Assembly (NCBI RefSeq): GCF_000235445.1
Contig: NZ_JH378830.1
Coordinates: 247,892 to 311,891, forward strand
From: Johnsonella ignava ATCC 51276
Lineage (GTDB): Bacteria; Bacillota; Clostridia; Lachnospirales; Lachnospiraceae
Length of the DNA: 64,000 nt
Reading direction: 5' to 3'
Part shown: positions 16,089 to 25,837 of the stretch, in pieces
How the letters are laid out: each line of letters starts with the position of its first letter
How positions within the stretch are numbered: position 1 is the first letter of the stretch
Made by a program: the position numbers and the translations under genes
Notes under the pieces: generated by a model
Databases searched by the model: none
Told to the model about the DNA's origin: nothing
The model's input: the letters and a program-made list of their open reading frames with translations, nothing else

Positions 16089-16832
16089 TTGACATATATG
16101 GATGAAATAATAATTCTTGAAGATCTTGTCAAGATATATGATACCGGGGCTATAAAGGTGCTTGGACTTAACAGGATAAACCTGAGCATTAAACGGGGGG
16201 AATTTGTAGCCATAATGGGACATTCGGGTTCCGGTAAATCCACACTGTTAAATATACTTGGCTGTTTGGATCGACCTACACTGGGACATTACTATCTTGA
16301 CGGTGTGGATGTTGCGGATATGACACAGGATGAATTAAGCAGGGTCAGGAACAAAAAAATAGGATTTGTTTTTCAGTCATTTAACCTTATAAGCCGTATG
16401 ACAGTATTAAAAAATGTTGAAGTTCCTATGATTTATGCTAAGCTCGGACCTGCTAAAAGAAGGCAGAAAGCTGCCGAACTTCTTGAACAGGTGGGGCTTG
16501 GGGCGAGGATCAACCATGAACCGAATGAGCTTTCAGGCGGACAGAGACAAAGAGTGGCAATAGCAAGAGCGCTTGCAAACGACCCTCCGCTTATACTTGC
16601 TGACGAGCCTACCGGAAATCTTGATTCTCAGGCATCGGTTGAAATAATGGAGCTTTTTGCCAAGCTGCATCAAAACGGTTCAACAGTTGTAGTTGTAACG
16701 CATGAGGATAATATAGCCGAATATACACACAGGATACTTACATTTAAGGACGGTGTACTTGAAAGTGATCGTATAAATGAATCCCCTACTCCTGTAAGCG
16801 ATAATGTCGGTTTAGGTTCCAGAAAGAGTTAA
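16089..16832 (+). CDS. ABC exporter ATPase (MacB/LolD type)
   Basis: 247 residues with Walker A GHSGSGKST, Q-loop FVFQSFNL, signature LSGGQRQRVAIARAL, Walker B LILADEPTGNLD and switch histidine VVTHE. The subgroup pairs with FtsX/MacB-fold permeases. A TTG start at 16089 is preferred to ATG 16098 because AAAGGA sits about 6 nt upstream of the TTG. It lies between the adaptor and the permease (12-nt gap), so all three should be co-expressed and form one transporter. Confidence 0.93.
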   Translation: MTYMDEIIILEDLVKIYDTGAIKVLGLNRINLSIKRGEFVAIMGHSGSGKSTLLNILGCLDRPTLGHYYLDGVDVADMTQDELSRVRNKKIGFVFQSFNLISRMTVLKNVEVPMIYAKLGPAKRRQKAAELLEQVGLGARINHEPNELSGGQRQRVAIARALANDPPLILADEPTGNLDSQASVEIMELFAKLHQNGSTVVVVTHEDNIAEYTHRILTFKDGVLESDRINESPTPVSDNVGLGSRKS

Positions 16833-16844
16833 GGGAGGGATAAT

Positions 16845-18068
16845 ATGGTAGTAGAAAATCTTAAGATGGCAATTGCGGCACTTGTTGCAAATAAGATGAG
16901 ATCATTTCTTACAATGCTTGGAATAATAATAGGTATAGGCTCAGTTATAGCTATTGTTGCAATAGGTGATACGGTAAGGCGTATAGTTTCAAGTATTTAT
17001 GAAAACTTTGGTGCAACTCAGTCTATTATATATCCTAATTTTCAGGACGATAGCGGTTATAGACTTAGCGACGATTTTACAAAGGATGATATTGAAACAC
17101 TTAAAAAGGTGTTTGGAAATCAGCTTGCATATATAGATACAAATGGCTCTGCAAGCGGAGATGTTAAGACCAGGATGGGCATAAATAAGGTTACATTAAC
17201 CGGTGCCGATTATAATTTTATAGATTTTCAGTCGTTTAAAATCACAAGCGGCAGATTCTTTTCACAAAGTGATATAAAACAGCAAAGATATGTAGCAGTA
17301 ATTGAGGATACGGCAGCTCTTAAAATGTTTGGCACTGAGAATGCTACAGGCAGAACTTTCAGACAGAAGCTTAACGGTGCATTAAGAGAATTTCTTGTAA
17401 TAGGAATTTATCATCTGGATATATCTCCTGTACAGAAACTGTTTATGGGAAATAATCAGAGTGTAAGTGCCTACATACCGTCATCTTTCTTTTATGGAAA
17501 TGATGAAAGTACCGCTTTCAGTTTGCGTATATTTGCAGATAAGAGCTTTAAAGGAGAAAAGCTTGCAAGATTTAATAATGATTTTATAGAATATCTGGCA
17601 AAGATGAAAAACAGAAAAAAGGAAGATTACTACATAGTTGATGTCGGAGCACAAATGTCGCAGGTAGACCAGTTTTTAGGCGGAGTGTCGGTAGCTATGG
17701 GAGGCATTGCGGCAATATCGCTTTTAGTAGGCGGTATAGGCATTATGAATATAATGCTTGTATCCGTTACTGAAAGAACAAGGGAGATAGGAACAAGGAA
17801 GGCACTAGGTGCAACTACCGGAGATATACTTACTCAGTTTCTTATAGAATCGGCAGTTATTTCTGCCATAGGAGGGACGATAGGCATTATAATAGCTTCT
17901 GCAGGCATGTCTATAGTAGGTGCACTGCTTAAACAAAGTGTGGTTATAAAACCTGTTGCCGTATTGCTTGCAGTAGGATTTTCAGCAGTTGTAGGTATAT
18001 TTTTCGGTATTTATCCGGCACAAAAAGCTGCAAAGAGAGATCCTATTGAATGTCTTAGATATGAGTAG
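16845..18068 (+). CDS. MacB-like ABC exporter permease
   Basis: 407 residues. A first membrane helix (MRSFLTMLGIIIGIGSVIAI, about 17-40) is followed by a large extracytoplasmic domain (about 45-275) and three C-terminal helices: GGVSVAMGGIAAISLLVGGIGI, a segment near 330-350 and one near 375-395. The cytoplasmic loop VTERTREIGTRKALGATTGDI is the conserved coupling loop of MacB/FtsX permeases. GAGGGA precedes ATG 16845. The single-domain, four-helix form matches MacB; substrates of such Gram-positive systems include antimicrobial peptides, but that is not shown here. Confidence 0.92.
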   Translation: MVVENLKMAIAALVANKMRSFLTMLGIIIGIGSVIAIVAIGDTVRRIVSSIYENFGATQSIIYPNFQDDSGYRLSDDFTKDDIETLKKVFGNQLAYIDTNGSASGDVKTRMGINKVTLTGADYNFIDFQSFKITSGRFFSQSDIKQQRYVAVIEDTAALKMFGTENATGRTFRQKLNGALREFLVIGIYHLDISPVQKLFMGNNQSVSAYIPSSFFYGNDESTAFSLRIFADKSFKGEKLARFNNDFIEYLAKMKNRKKEDYYIVDVGAQMSQVDQFLGGVSVAMGGIAAISLLVGGIGIMNIMLVSVTERTREIGTRKALGATTGDILTQFLIESAVISAIGGTIGIIIASAGMSIVGALLKQSVVIKPVAVLLAVGFSAVVGIFFGIYPAQKAAKRDPIECLRYE

Positions 18069-18117
18069 AAATAATTTTTTTATAGGATTTCAAAAAGTGT
18101 AAAATATAAAGTATTTA

Positions 18118-18149
18118 GGCATATTATATTATTTATAATATGCCTTGCT
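18118..18149 (+). terminator. Terminator between the exporter operon and parE
   Basis: GGCATATTATA (18118-18128) pairs perfectly with TATAATATGCC (18134-18144) around a 5-nt loop, then TTGCTTTTTG. Confidence 0.7.
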
Positions 18150-18173
18150 TTTTGTAGAAATTTGGAGGTTTAA

Positions 18174-20102
18174 ATGGCTGGATTGGCAGACAGGGCATAT
18201 AATGCAGACAGTATAAATGTTTTGGAGGGACTTGAGGCTGTACGCAAGAGACCGGGGATGTATATAGGAGGGGTAGGTGCAAAGGGACTTAACCATCTTA
18301 TATATGAACTTGTGGATAATTCGGTTGATGAGCATCTTGCGGGATATTGCAGCCGAATAAATATAATTCTTGAAAAAGACGGTTCATGTACTGTATCCGA
18401 TAATGGCAGGGGAGTACCTGTTGAAATGCATAAGAAAGGGGTTTCAGCAGCCAGAATAGTATTTTCGACTCTTCATGCCGGAGGCAAATTTGACAGCCGT
18501 GTCTATAAAACAAGCGGAGGACTGCATGGAGTAGGTTCTTCGGTGGTGAATGCACTTTCATCAAAATTTAATGTCAAAATTTCAAGAAACGGATTTATAT
18601 ATCAGGATACTTATAAAAAGGGTGTGCCTACAACTAAGCTGATTGACGGACTTTTACCGGTTATCGGAAAAAGCAGGCAAAGCGGAACAAATATAAATTT
18701 CATACCTGATGATGAAATATTTGAAAAAATAAAATTTAGGGCTGACTGGCTTAAATCAAGGCTTCATGAGACGGCATATTTAAATCCGGAGCTTACTATA
18801 GAGTATGAGAATAAAAGAGAGGGCGAGGAAGAAAAGCTTACCTATCATGAACCTGAAGGTCTTGTTGCATATATTAAAGAATTAAATAAGGGCAGACAGG
18901 CTCTACATGCACCTGTTTATTTTAAAGGCAGCATTGAAAATATTGAGGCACAGATTTGTATACAGTTTGTTGATGCTTTTGAAGAAAATATTTTAGGATT
19001 CTGCAATAATATATTTACGCAGGAGGGCGGTTCACATATAGTAGGCTTTAAAACAAGATTCACTCAGCTTATAAATTCATATGCCAGAGAACTTGGAGTT
19101 TTAAAAGAAAAAGATGCAAACTTTACAGGTGCCGATACCAGAAACGGTATGACTGCACTTGTTTCTATAAAACACCCTGATCCTATGTTTGAAGGTCAGA
19201 CCAAGACAAAACTTGCAAATGCGGATGCTGCAAAAGCAATAGGAAATATTACAGGAGAATGTCTTACAAGATATTTTGACAGGAATCTTGAAGTTCTAAA
19301 GACAGTTATAGCCTGTGCCGAAAAATCGGCTAAAATAAGAAAGGCTGAAGAAAAGGCAAGAACCAACCTGCTTTCAAAAGCGAAATTTTCATTTGATTCA
19401 AACGGAAAGCTTGCGAATTGTGAGTCGAGGGATCCTAAAAAATGTGAGATATTTATAGTTGAGGGAGACTCTGCAGGAGGGTCGGCAAAAACCGCAAGAG
19501 ACCGCAGATATCAGGCGATACTTCCTATAAGGGGAAAGATACTTAATGTGGAAAAGGCGTCTATTGATAAAGTTCTTGCAAATGCAGAGATAAGAACTAT
19601 GATAAATGCTTTCGGCTGCGGATTTTCAGAAGGATATGGCAATGATTTTGATATAAGCAGATTAAAATATGATAAAATAATTCTTATGACTGATGCAGAT
19701 GTTGACGGAAGTCATATAGATACTCTTCTCCTCACATTTTTGTATAGATTTATGCCTGAGCTTATATATGACGGTCATGTTTATATAGCCATGCCGCCGT
19801 TATATAAAGTGGTTTCTAAAAAGGGGGAAGGCGTATATCTGTACAATGACGGAGAACTTGACGAGTATAAAAAAAGACATAAGGCTCCGTTTGTACTGCA
19901 AAGATATAAGGGGCTTGGAGAGATGGATGCTTCACAGCTTTGGGAAACTACTCTTGATCCCCAAAGACGTGTGCTTAAAAGGATTGAAATAGAGGATGTA
20001 AGGCTTGCAGGAGAACTGACACAGATTCTTATGGGATCGGAGGTGGCTCCGAGGCGTGAATTTATTTACAACCATGCCAGAGAGGCTGTTATAGATGCAT
20101 GA
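18174..20102 (+). CDS. parE: DNA topoisomerase IV subunit B (ATPase)
   Basis: 642 residues. GHKL ATPase motifs: ELVDNSVDEH, DNGRGVPV and TSGGLHGVGSSVVNAL. The Toprim metal-binding motifs are VEGDSAGGSA, PIRGKILNVEKA and LMTDADVDGSHI. The end has QRYKGLGEMDASQLWETTLDP and APRREFIYNHA. Length fits the type IIA B subunit without an inserted domain. GyrB is the close alternative; ParE is preferred because the next gene is a ParC-like A subunit, in the parE-parC order. TTGGAGG precedes ATG 18174. With ParC it decatenates daughter chromosomes using ATP. Confidence 0.85.
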   Translation: MAGLADRAYNADSINVLEGLEAVRKRPGMYIGGVGAKGLNHLIYELVDNSVDEHLAGYCSRINIILEKDGSCTVSDNGRGVPVEMHKKGVSAARIVFSTLHAGGKFDSRVYKTSGGLHGVGSSVVNALSSKFNVKISRNGFIYQDTYKKGVPTTKLIDGLLPVIGKSRQSGTNINFIPDDEIFEKIKFRADWLKSRLHETAYLNPELTIEYENKREGEEEKLTYHEPEGLVAYIKELNKGRQALHAPVYFKGSIENIEAQICIQFVDAFEENILGFCNNIFTQEGGSHIVGFKTRFTQLINSYARELGVLKEKDANFTGADTRNGMTALVSIKHPDPMFEGQTKTKLANADAAKAIGNITGECLTRYFDRNLEVLKTVIACAEKSAKIRKAEEKARTNLLSKAKFSFDSNGKLANCESRDPKKCEIFIVEGDSAGGSAKTARDRRYQAILPIRGKILNVEKASIDKVLANAEIRTMINAFGCGFSEGYGNDFDISRLKYDKIILMTDADVDGSHIDTLLLTFLYRFMPELIYDGHVYIAMPPLYKVVSKKGEGVYLYNDGELDEYKKRHKAPFVLQRYKGLGEMDASQLWETTLDPQRRVLKRIEIEDVRLAGELTQILMGSEVAPRREFIYNHAREAVIDA

Positions 20103-20135
20103 TAATATAATTAAAATTTAAATTTTGGAGAAGAG

Positions 20136-22391
20136 ATGCCTGAAACAATAATTAGAACTGAATATTCAGAGGAGATGCAAAAGTCCTACCTGGATTATTC
20201 AATGAGTGTAATTACGGCACGTGCAATACCTGATGCAAGGGACGGTCTTAAACCGGTGCAAAGGCGTGTATTGTATGATATGTCAGAGCTTAAGTTAAAT
20301 TCAGATAAACCGCACAGGAAATCTGCCCGTATAGTCGGTGATACTATGGGTAAATATCATCCTCATGGAGATTCATCAATCTATGAAACCCTTGTAGTTT
20401 TAAGTCAGGAATGGAAAAAAGGTATGCCTCTTGTTGACGGGCATGGAAATTTCGGTTCTATAGAGGGTGATGGTGCGGCAGCTATGCGATATACCGAAGC
20501 AAAGCTTAAAAAATTTACAGAGGATGTGTATCTGAGAGATCTTGATAAAACTGTTGAATTTATATCAAATTATGATGAAACGGAAAAAGAGCCCGAAGTG
20601 CTTCCGGTAAGAGTTCCAAACCTGCTTATAAACGGTGCTGAGGGAATTGCCGTGGGCATGTCAACCTCAATTCCCACACATAATCTCTCTGAGGTATGTG
20701 ATGCCTGCATTGCATATATTAAAAATCCGGATATAAGCACAGCGGAGCTTATGTGTTATATTAAAGGACCTGACTTTCCGACAGGAGGTATAGTTGCAAA
20801 TAAAAGTGAACTTCAGGAAATATATGAGACCGGAAGCGGTAAGCTTAAGCTTAGGGGAAAAGTAGAGGTTGAGCTTGGCAGGAAAAAGGCTGATCGTGAT
20901 AGATTGATAATATCACAGATTCCCTATACCATGATCGGTTCGGGTATTAACAAGTTTCTTCAGGACAGTGCCGCACTTGTTGAAACAAAAAAGCTTCCCG
21001 AGGTGGTTGATATAAGCAACCAGTCGGATAAGGACGGTACAAGGATAGTATTTGAGTTAAAAAGAGATGCTGATATAGACAGAGTCAAGTCGATACTTTT
21101 TCAAAAGACAAGGCTTGAAGACAGTTTCGGTATAAATATGCTTGCAATAGTTGACGGAAGACCGGAGACTTTAAGTCTTAAACTTATACTTAAGCATTAT
21201 CTTAAGTTCCAATATGAAAATACAAATAAAAAATACAGTATACTTTTAAGCAGGGAGCTTGAGAAAAAAGAGATACAGGAAGGACTTATCACTGCCTGCG
21301 ATTGTATAGATTTAATTATTGCGATATTAAGGGGTTCACGTTCTCTTGCAGATGCGAGGGAGTGTCTTATAAACGGCGATATATCCAATATAAAGTTTAA
21401 GTCGGATACTTTCAGGAAACAGGCACAAAAGCTCAGATTCACAAAAAATCAGGCACAGGCAATACTTGAAATGAGACTTTATAAACTTATAGGTCTTGAG
21501 ATAGATGCTCTTTTAAAGGAACATAAAACCGTGCTTAAAAATATAAAAAATTATGAAAAAATATTATCATCAAAAAAAAGCATGGACAATGTAATTATAG
21601 CGGATCTTAAAAAAATCAAAGAAGAATACGGTTTCACGAGAAAAACCCGGATAGAGGATTCGTCATCCGCAGTTTATGAAGATGAAGCGGCTGAACCTGA
21701 AAAAGTGGTTTTTTTAATGGATAGATTCGGATACTGTAAAACTGCAGACAAGGCTGTATTTGAAAAAAATTATACTTATGAAACCGCATTAAATGATTAT
21801 AAATATGTGTTTGATGCAATGAGCGATGAGATGCTTTGTATATTCACCGATAAAGGAGTTATGCATCAGGCAAGGCTGTCTGATATACCTTTTAAAAAAC
21901 TTAAAGATAAAGGTGTTCCTATAGATAATGTATGCAGGTATAATGCTGACGAAGAACATATTCTTTTTATAAAAAATTCAGGAAGTCTTAGAGAAAGAGA
22001 GATTTTATTTGTAACAGTAAATGGATATATAAAAAAGACCTCGTTTGGAGAATTTATTACGAATAACAGACATATATCAGCGACAAAACTTTCAGATAAA
22101 GACAGATTGGCAGCAGTTGAACTTATAGAGCCTGATGATGCGGAGATCATTATAGTATCAGATAAGGGATATGTACTTAGATTCTTAATTGATGAGATCA
22201 ATCTTTTAAAGAAAACAGCAAAAGGTGAAAAGGCTATGAAGCTTTCACAGGGAGAAGCTTTAGATAATATATATCTTATAAGATATAATGAAAATAAAGA
22301 TAGATATATAAGAGTAAAAGATGGTAAATTGCCGCTAAGCCGTATAAAATCAGGGCACAGAAATGAGAGAGGAAGCAGATATAAGCTTTGA
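20136..22391 (+). CDS. parC: DNA topoisomerase IV subunit A
   Basis: 751 residues. The winged-helix/tower start YSMSVITARAIPDARDGLKP leads to the catalytic tyrosine Y119 in AAMRYTEAKL. The quinolone-determining stretch GKYHPHGDSSIYE has Ser80 and Glu84 at the usual susceptible residues. A C-terminal beta-pinwheel region (about 520-750) lacks a clear GyrA box (QRRGGKG) and ends RNERGSRYKL, which supports ParC over GyrA. It lies 33 nt after parE with GGAGAAGAG before the ATG; a strong terminator follows at 22480. Confidence 0.85.
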   Translation: MPETIIRTEYSEEMQKSYLDYSMSVITARAIPDARDGLKPVQRRVLYDMSELKLNSDKPHRKSARIVGDTMGKYHPHGDSSIYETLVVLSQEWKKGMPLVDGHGNFGSIEGDGAAAMRYTEAKLKKFTEDVYLRDLDKTVEFISNYDETEKEPEVLPVRVPNLLINGAEGIAVGMSTSIPTHNLSEVCDACIAYIKNPDISTAELMCYIKGPDFPTGGIVANKSELQEIYETGSGKLKLRGKVEVELGRKKADRDRLIISQIPYTMIGSGINKFLQDSAALVETKKLPEVVDISNQSDKDGTRIVFELKRDADIDRVKSILFQKTRLEDSFGINMLAIVDGRPETLSLKLILKHYLKFQYENTNKKYSILLSRELEKKEIQEGLITACDCIDLIIAILRGSRSLADARECLINGDISNIKFKSDTFRKQAQKLRFTKNQAQAILEMRLYKLIGLEIDALLKEHKTVLKNIKNYEKILSSKKSMDNVIIADLKKIKEEYGFTRKTRIEDSSSAVYEDEAAEPEKVVFLMDRFGYCKTADKAVFEKNYTYETALNDYKYVFDAMSDEMLCIFTDKGVMHQARLSDIPFKKLKDKGVPIDNVCRYNADEEHILFIKNSGSLREREILFVTVNGYIKKTSFGEFITNNRHISATKLSDKDRLAAVELIEPDDAEIIIVSDKGYVLRFLIDEINLLKKTAKGEKAMKLSQGEALDNIYLIRYNENKDRYIRVKDGKLPLSRIKSGHRNERGSRYKL

Positions 22392-22479
22392 TACCTGAAA
22401 GATGAAATAGTATATAAAATACATATGAGTGCAATTATTATAATAACAATATAATTATAATAATATAATAATCAATAAA

Positions 22480-22529
22480 AAACACCGGATTTTAAAATTC
22501 AAAAGAATGTTAAAATCCGGTGTTTTTTT
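22480..22529 (+). terminator. Terminator of parE-parC
   Basis: AACACCGGATTTTAA (22481-22495) pairs with TTAAAATCCGGTGTT (about 22510-22524), followed by TTTTT. A long stem and U-tract. Confidence 0.88.
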
Positions 22530-22531
22530 AA

Positions 22532-22590
22532 TTGACAAATATATACACTTTATAATATAATCGATATACATACATTTGGTACGAATGTAT
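22532..22590 (+). promoter_or_regulatory. Promoter and likely TetR operator
   Basis: TTGACA at 22532-22537 and TATAAT at 22556-22561 are 18 bp apart. Just downstream, ATACATT (22570-22576) and AATGTAT (22584-22590) form an inverted repeat with a 7-nt spacer, a 21-bp site over the transcription start. Its position ahead of a tetR-like gene suggests autorepression that also covers the exporter genes. Confidence 0.65.
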
Positions 22591-22679
22591 ATTTTAATAA
22601 AGATATAGTAATACAAAAAAATTATGGAAACGCCGGACAAGTGTTTCCTAAGGACTAAACAATTCAGGAGGTGGAGACT

Positions 22680-23354
22680 TTGGCAAGAAATAAATATCCT
22701 GAAAAGACTGTTGAGAAAATTTTGGAAGTATCTTACAGGCTTTTTGTAACAAAGGGTTATGAAAATGTAGTTATACAGGATATAGTTAATGAACTTGGAG
22801 GGCTTACAAAGGGGGCTTTATATCACCACTTTAAGTCAAAGGAAGCGATACTTAAGGCTTTATTTGAAAAGATGTGCAGTGAGCATAATATTGTAGAAAG
22901 AGCCGCCAAGTATCCGGAGCTTAATGTGGCTGAAAAGATAAAGGCAGTATATATGGATTCATGTTATGATGAAAAAATAAGAGAATTTGATATAGATACT
23001 TTGCCTCTTGTATTGAATCCGCATTTTTTTGCGAATTTTTATAAATTTAGTATGAAGATGTGTGCAAAACAGTTTATGATACTTATTGAAGAAGGTATAA
23101 AAGACGGTTCGCTTTCGGTAGATCCTTTATATATTAAAGAAAGTGCGGAACTTTTTACACTTTTAACTAAGATCTGGCTGCTGCCGAACCTGTTAGATGA
23201 AAGTCTTGAGGAGCAGCAGAAAAAGATAGATGTAGTTAAGATGGTGCTTGATGCTATCGGCCTGCCTCTTTTTGATGAAAAAACAATGTATATGGTAAGA
23301 CATTATATGGAATTATTTTATAAGGCAGATGAAAAACGGGGTAATACCGTATAA
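22680..23354 (+). CDS. TetR-family transcriptional regulator
   Basis: 224 residues. The N-terminal helix-turn-helix reads IQDIVNELGGLTKGALYHHFKSKEAIL (in two parts: helix 2 IQDIVNEL; recognition helix TKGALYHHF), typical of TetR repressors. The C-terminal ligand region is unlike any family I can name. TTG at 22680 is chosen as start because AGGAGG (22666-22671) is 8 nt upstream; the GTG at 22671 overlaps that site. The next three genes form an ABC exporter, so this is its likely repressor, binding the inverted repeat at 22570-22590. Confidence 0.9.
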   Translation: MARNKYPEKTVEKILEVSYRLFVTKGYENVVIQDIVNELGGLTKGALYHHFKSKEAILKALFEKMCSEHNIVERAAKYPELNVAEKIKAVYMDSCYDEKIREFDIDTLPLVLNPHFFANFYKFSMKMCAKQFMILIEEGIKDGSLSVDPLYIKESAELFTLLTKIWLLPNLLDESLEEQQKKIDVVKMVLDAIGLPLFDEKTMYMVRHYMELFYKADEKRGNTV

Positions 23355-23391
23355 TATATATAAAGTATGTGAGATGACGGGGTATTAATAT

Positions 23392-24228
23392 ATGATAAAT
23401 AATGCAAAAAAAGGTAGAGAAAAAGAAAGTGATGCCGTGGATTTTACAAGTCAATATAATACCGGAGGTGCAGATATAAGTTTGACAGATAAAAAATCGT
23501 ATAATAAATCAGCAGGAAAGTTTGAACATAAGCTTATCACCGCAAGAAATATATATAAAGAGTTTACACTTGGGGAAGTAAAGGTTAAAGCGCTTAATGA
23601 TGTCAGTTTTGATGTATATGAGGGTGAGCTTATAGTTATCTTAGGCCCTTCAGGTTCCGGAAAGTCAACACTTTTAAATATACTTGGAGGTATTGAAACT
23701 GTAAGTTCAGGTTATATAACATATATGGATATTGATATAAGCAGTATGAATGAAAAAGAGCTTACTGATTTCAGGCGTTCAAATATAGGTTTTATTTTTC
23801 AGTTTTATAACCTGATGCCGAATCTTACCGCCCTTGAAAATGTTGAGCTTGCTGCAGAGATGTCGCCGGATCCGCTTGATCCGGATGAGCTGTTAAAGCA
23901 GGTTGATCTCTGGGAAAGAAGAGAACATTATCCGGGAAAAATGAGCGGAGGACAGCAGCAGAGAGTTGCAATAGCAAGGGCTATATGTAAAAATCCTGAT
24001 CTTCTTTTATGTGATGAACCTACAGGAGCACTTGATATCGCTACGGGGGTACAGATTTTAAAATTACTTGTGGATTTTAATAAAAAATATAATAAAACTA
24101 TAATGATAATCACACATAATGAAAATGTAGCAAAAATAGCTGACAGGGTATTTTATATTAAGGACGGTATGATAAGGAAAATAGTTGAAAATGAAAATCC
24201 GGCAGACCCTGATGAGGTAGTATGGTAA
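23392..24228 (+). CDS. ABC exporter ATPase (second system)
   Basis: 278 residues. An unusual N-terminal extension of about 45 polar residues (NNAKKGREKESDAVDF...) precedes the ATPase core. Motifs: Walker A GPSGSGKST, Q-loop FIFQFYNL, signature MSGGQQQRVAIARAI, Walker B LLLCDEPTGALD and switch IITHN. It is MacB/LolD-type and pairs with the adaptor and the two-FtsX-domain permease downstream. It lies 37 nt after the TetR gene. The extension could be shortened if a later start is used, but no better ribosome site is seen. Confidence 0.9.
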   Translation: MINNAKKGREKESDAVDFTSQYNTGGADISLTDKKSYNKSAGKFEHKLITARNIYKEFTLGEVKVKALNDVSFDVYEGELIVILGPSGSGKSTLLNILGGIETVSSGYITYMDIDISSMNEKELTDFRRSNIGFIFQFYNLMPNLTALENVELAAEMSPDPLDPDELLKQVDLWERREHYPGKMSGGQQQRVAIARAICKNPDLLLCDEPTGALDIATGVQILKLLVDFNKKYNKTIMIITHNENVAKIADRVFYIKDGMIRKIVENENPADPDEVVW

Positions 24229-24342
24229 AAGAGGTGTAAATATTTTAAGAGTTTTTACAGCCACATAAAATAAATATTTAAAAATGTAATTGATTAATAA
24301 ATTCCGTATTATATAAATTTGCAGGCGAAAGGAAATACCCAG

Positions 24343-25698
24343 ATGGAAAAAAAGAAGGCACTAAAAGGGAGTTTAAACAAAAAGATAAAATTTATTGCAG
24401 CAGTATTATTAATAATACTGGCAGCTGCCGTTTATGTGGTAAAAAACGGCAATAAGGGTGTTGAAGTTGAAGTATATACGGTGGAAAACTCAGCTGTAAA
24501 TGATGTTTATAAAGAAAGCGGTGTAGTTAAATCCGGAGATAAATATCATATAATTGCAAAAACTTCAGGAAGTATAAATGAAGTTTTAGTAAGTGAAAAT
24601 ACTCCTGTAAAAGCAGGAGATGTGCTTGTCAGGATAGACACAAGGGATCTTCAGTACCAGAAGGATTTAAAAAACAGCAGTATAGAAGCAAATATGGCAA
24701 AAAAAGAAGAAAGTGATGTAAATAAAGTTATGGCAACTGCACCAATTGAATATATAAACACTTTAAGACAAAATGTCGCTTCTGCTGAGGCTGCATTAAA
24801 TGCTGCGAGAAATGATTATCAGGCAAAGCAGGCACTTTTTGATTCAGGTGCTGTATCAAACCTTGAACTTGAGGCTTCAAAATCGTCGTATGAATCTTCG
24901 AATGCGGCATATGAGTCTGCAAATACAAGATTGAGTCAAAGCAGTACATATCTTGAAAGTCTTAAAAAAGAGGGACTTACTGAGAAAGATATAAATAAAA
25001 AATTCTATGAAAGTACTCAAAAACAGCTTGATGCGGCAATAGCGGCAGATCAAACCTCTATAGAGCAGCTTGACAGGCAGATTGCAGACTGTGAAGTCAA
25101 GGCGGAATATGACGGTGTAGTGCTTTCAGTCGCTGCAAAAGATATATCAATGGTTTCAGCAGGACAGGAACTTGCAGTTATAAGTACCGATGCACACGGA
25201 CAGTATAAGGTCGAAACCGATGTGCTTACAGATGTAATACCGTATCTTAATGTAGGCGATCCGGCAGAAATTGAGTTTGATATGAGAGGCACTAAAAAGA
25301 CTGTTTCAGGAAAAATCAGTGAAATATATGATTTTGCAAATGAGGAGAAATCGGCACTAGGTCTTAAAGAATATCGTGTTAAAGTGCTTGTCGCACTTGA
25401 TGAAAATACATCCGATGATATAATAAAAGACGGTTATGGTGTAAATGTAAAATTTAATTTATATAACAATGAAAATGTGGCAGCGGTTCCGATAGGTGCT
25501 GTATTTAAATATGATGAAAAGGATTATGTATTTAAGATTGTAGATAAAAAAGCGGTTATGTCTCCTGTAAATATAGATTATAAATCAGGTACGCAGGCAG
25601 TTATAAGCAGCGGACTGGATGTAGGTGATGTGGTCATAACCAATTCGGATAATGAGGATCTTGAAGACGGTGTAAGAGTAAGAATAAAAAAATCCTGA
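24343..25698 (+). CDS. HlyD-type adaptor (second exporter)
   Basis: 451 residues from ATG 24343, chosen over the in-frame TTG 24319 because AAAGGA lies 9 nt upstream of the ATG. There is a membrane anchor at about 17-33 (FIAAVLLIILAAAVYVV) and a lipoyl half (GSINEVLVSENTPVKAGDVLV). A coiled coil (about 115-225) is followed by the second lipoyl half (CEVKAEYDGVVLSVAAKDIS) and a beta barrel with AVPIGAVFKYDEKDYVFKI. Its sequence differs from the adaptor at 14614, so the two exporters are separate systems. A TetR-controlled efflux role is likely; substrate unknown. Confidence 0.85.
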   Translation: MEKKKALKGSLNKKIKFIAAVLLIILAAAVYVVKNGNKGVEVEVYTVENSAVNDVYKESGVVKSGDKYHIIAKTSGSINEVLVSENTPVKAGDVLVRIDTRDLQYQKDLKNSSIEANMAKKEESDVNKVMATAPIEYINTLRQNVASAEAALNAARNDYQAKQALFDSGAVSNLELEASKSSYESSNAAYESANTRLSQSSTYLESLKKEGLTEKDINKKFYESTQKQLDAAIAADQTSIEQLDRQIADCEVKAEYDGVVLSVAAKDISMVSAGQELAVISTDAHGQYKVETDVLTDVIPYLNVGDPAEIEFDMRGTKKTVSGKISEIYDFANEEKSALGLKEYRVKVLVALDENTSDDIIKDGYGVNVKFNLYNNENVAAVPIGAVFKYDEKDYVFKIVDKKAVMSPVNIDYKSGTQAVISSGLDVGDVVITNSDNEDLEDGVRVRIKKS

Positions 25699-25837
25699 TA
25701 ATGATATGTCATTTTTAATTAAATCAGTCAGAGTTTTATTCACTGACATGCAGGAAATGCAAAATTCAAGGTATATAAAATTTAAGAAATACTAATAGTA
25801 TTATCTATTATTTACAGCTATCTTAGGGAGTTATTAA

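Noticed and set aside
18174..22391. Gyrase gyrB-gyrA instead of topoisomerase IV
   Set aside because: The A subunit lacks a clear GyrA box and the genes are adjacent in parE-parC order; gyrase remains a minor possibility.
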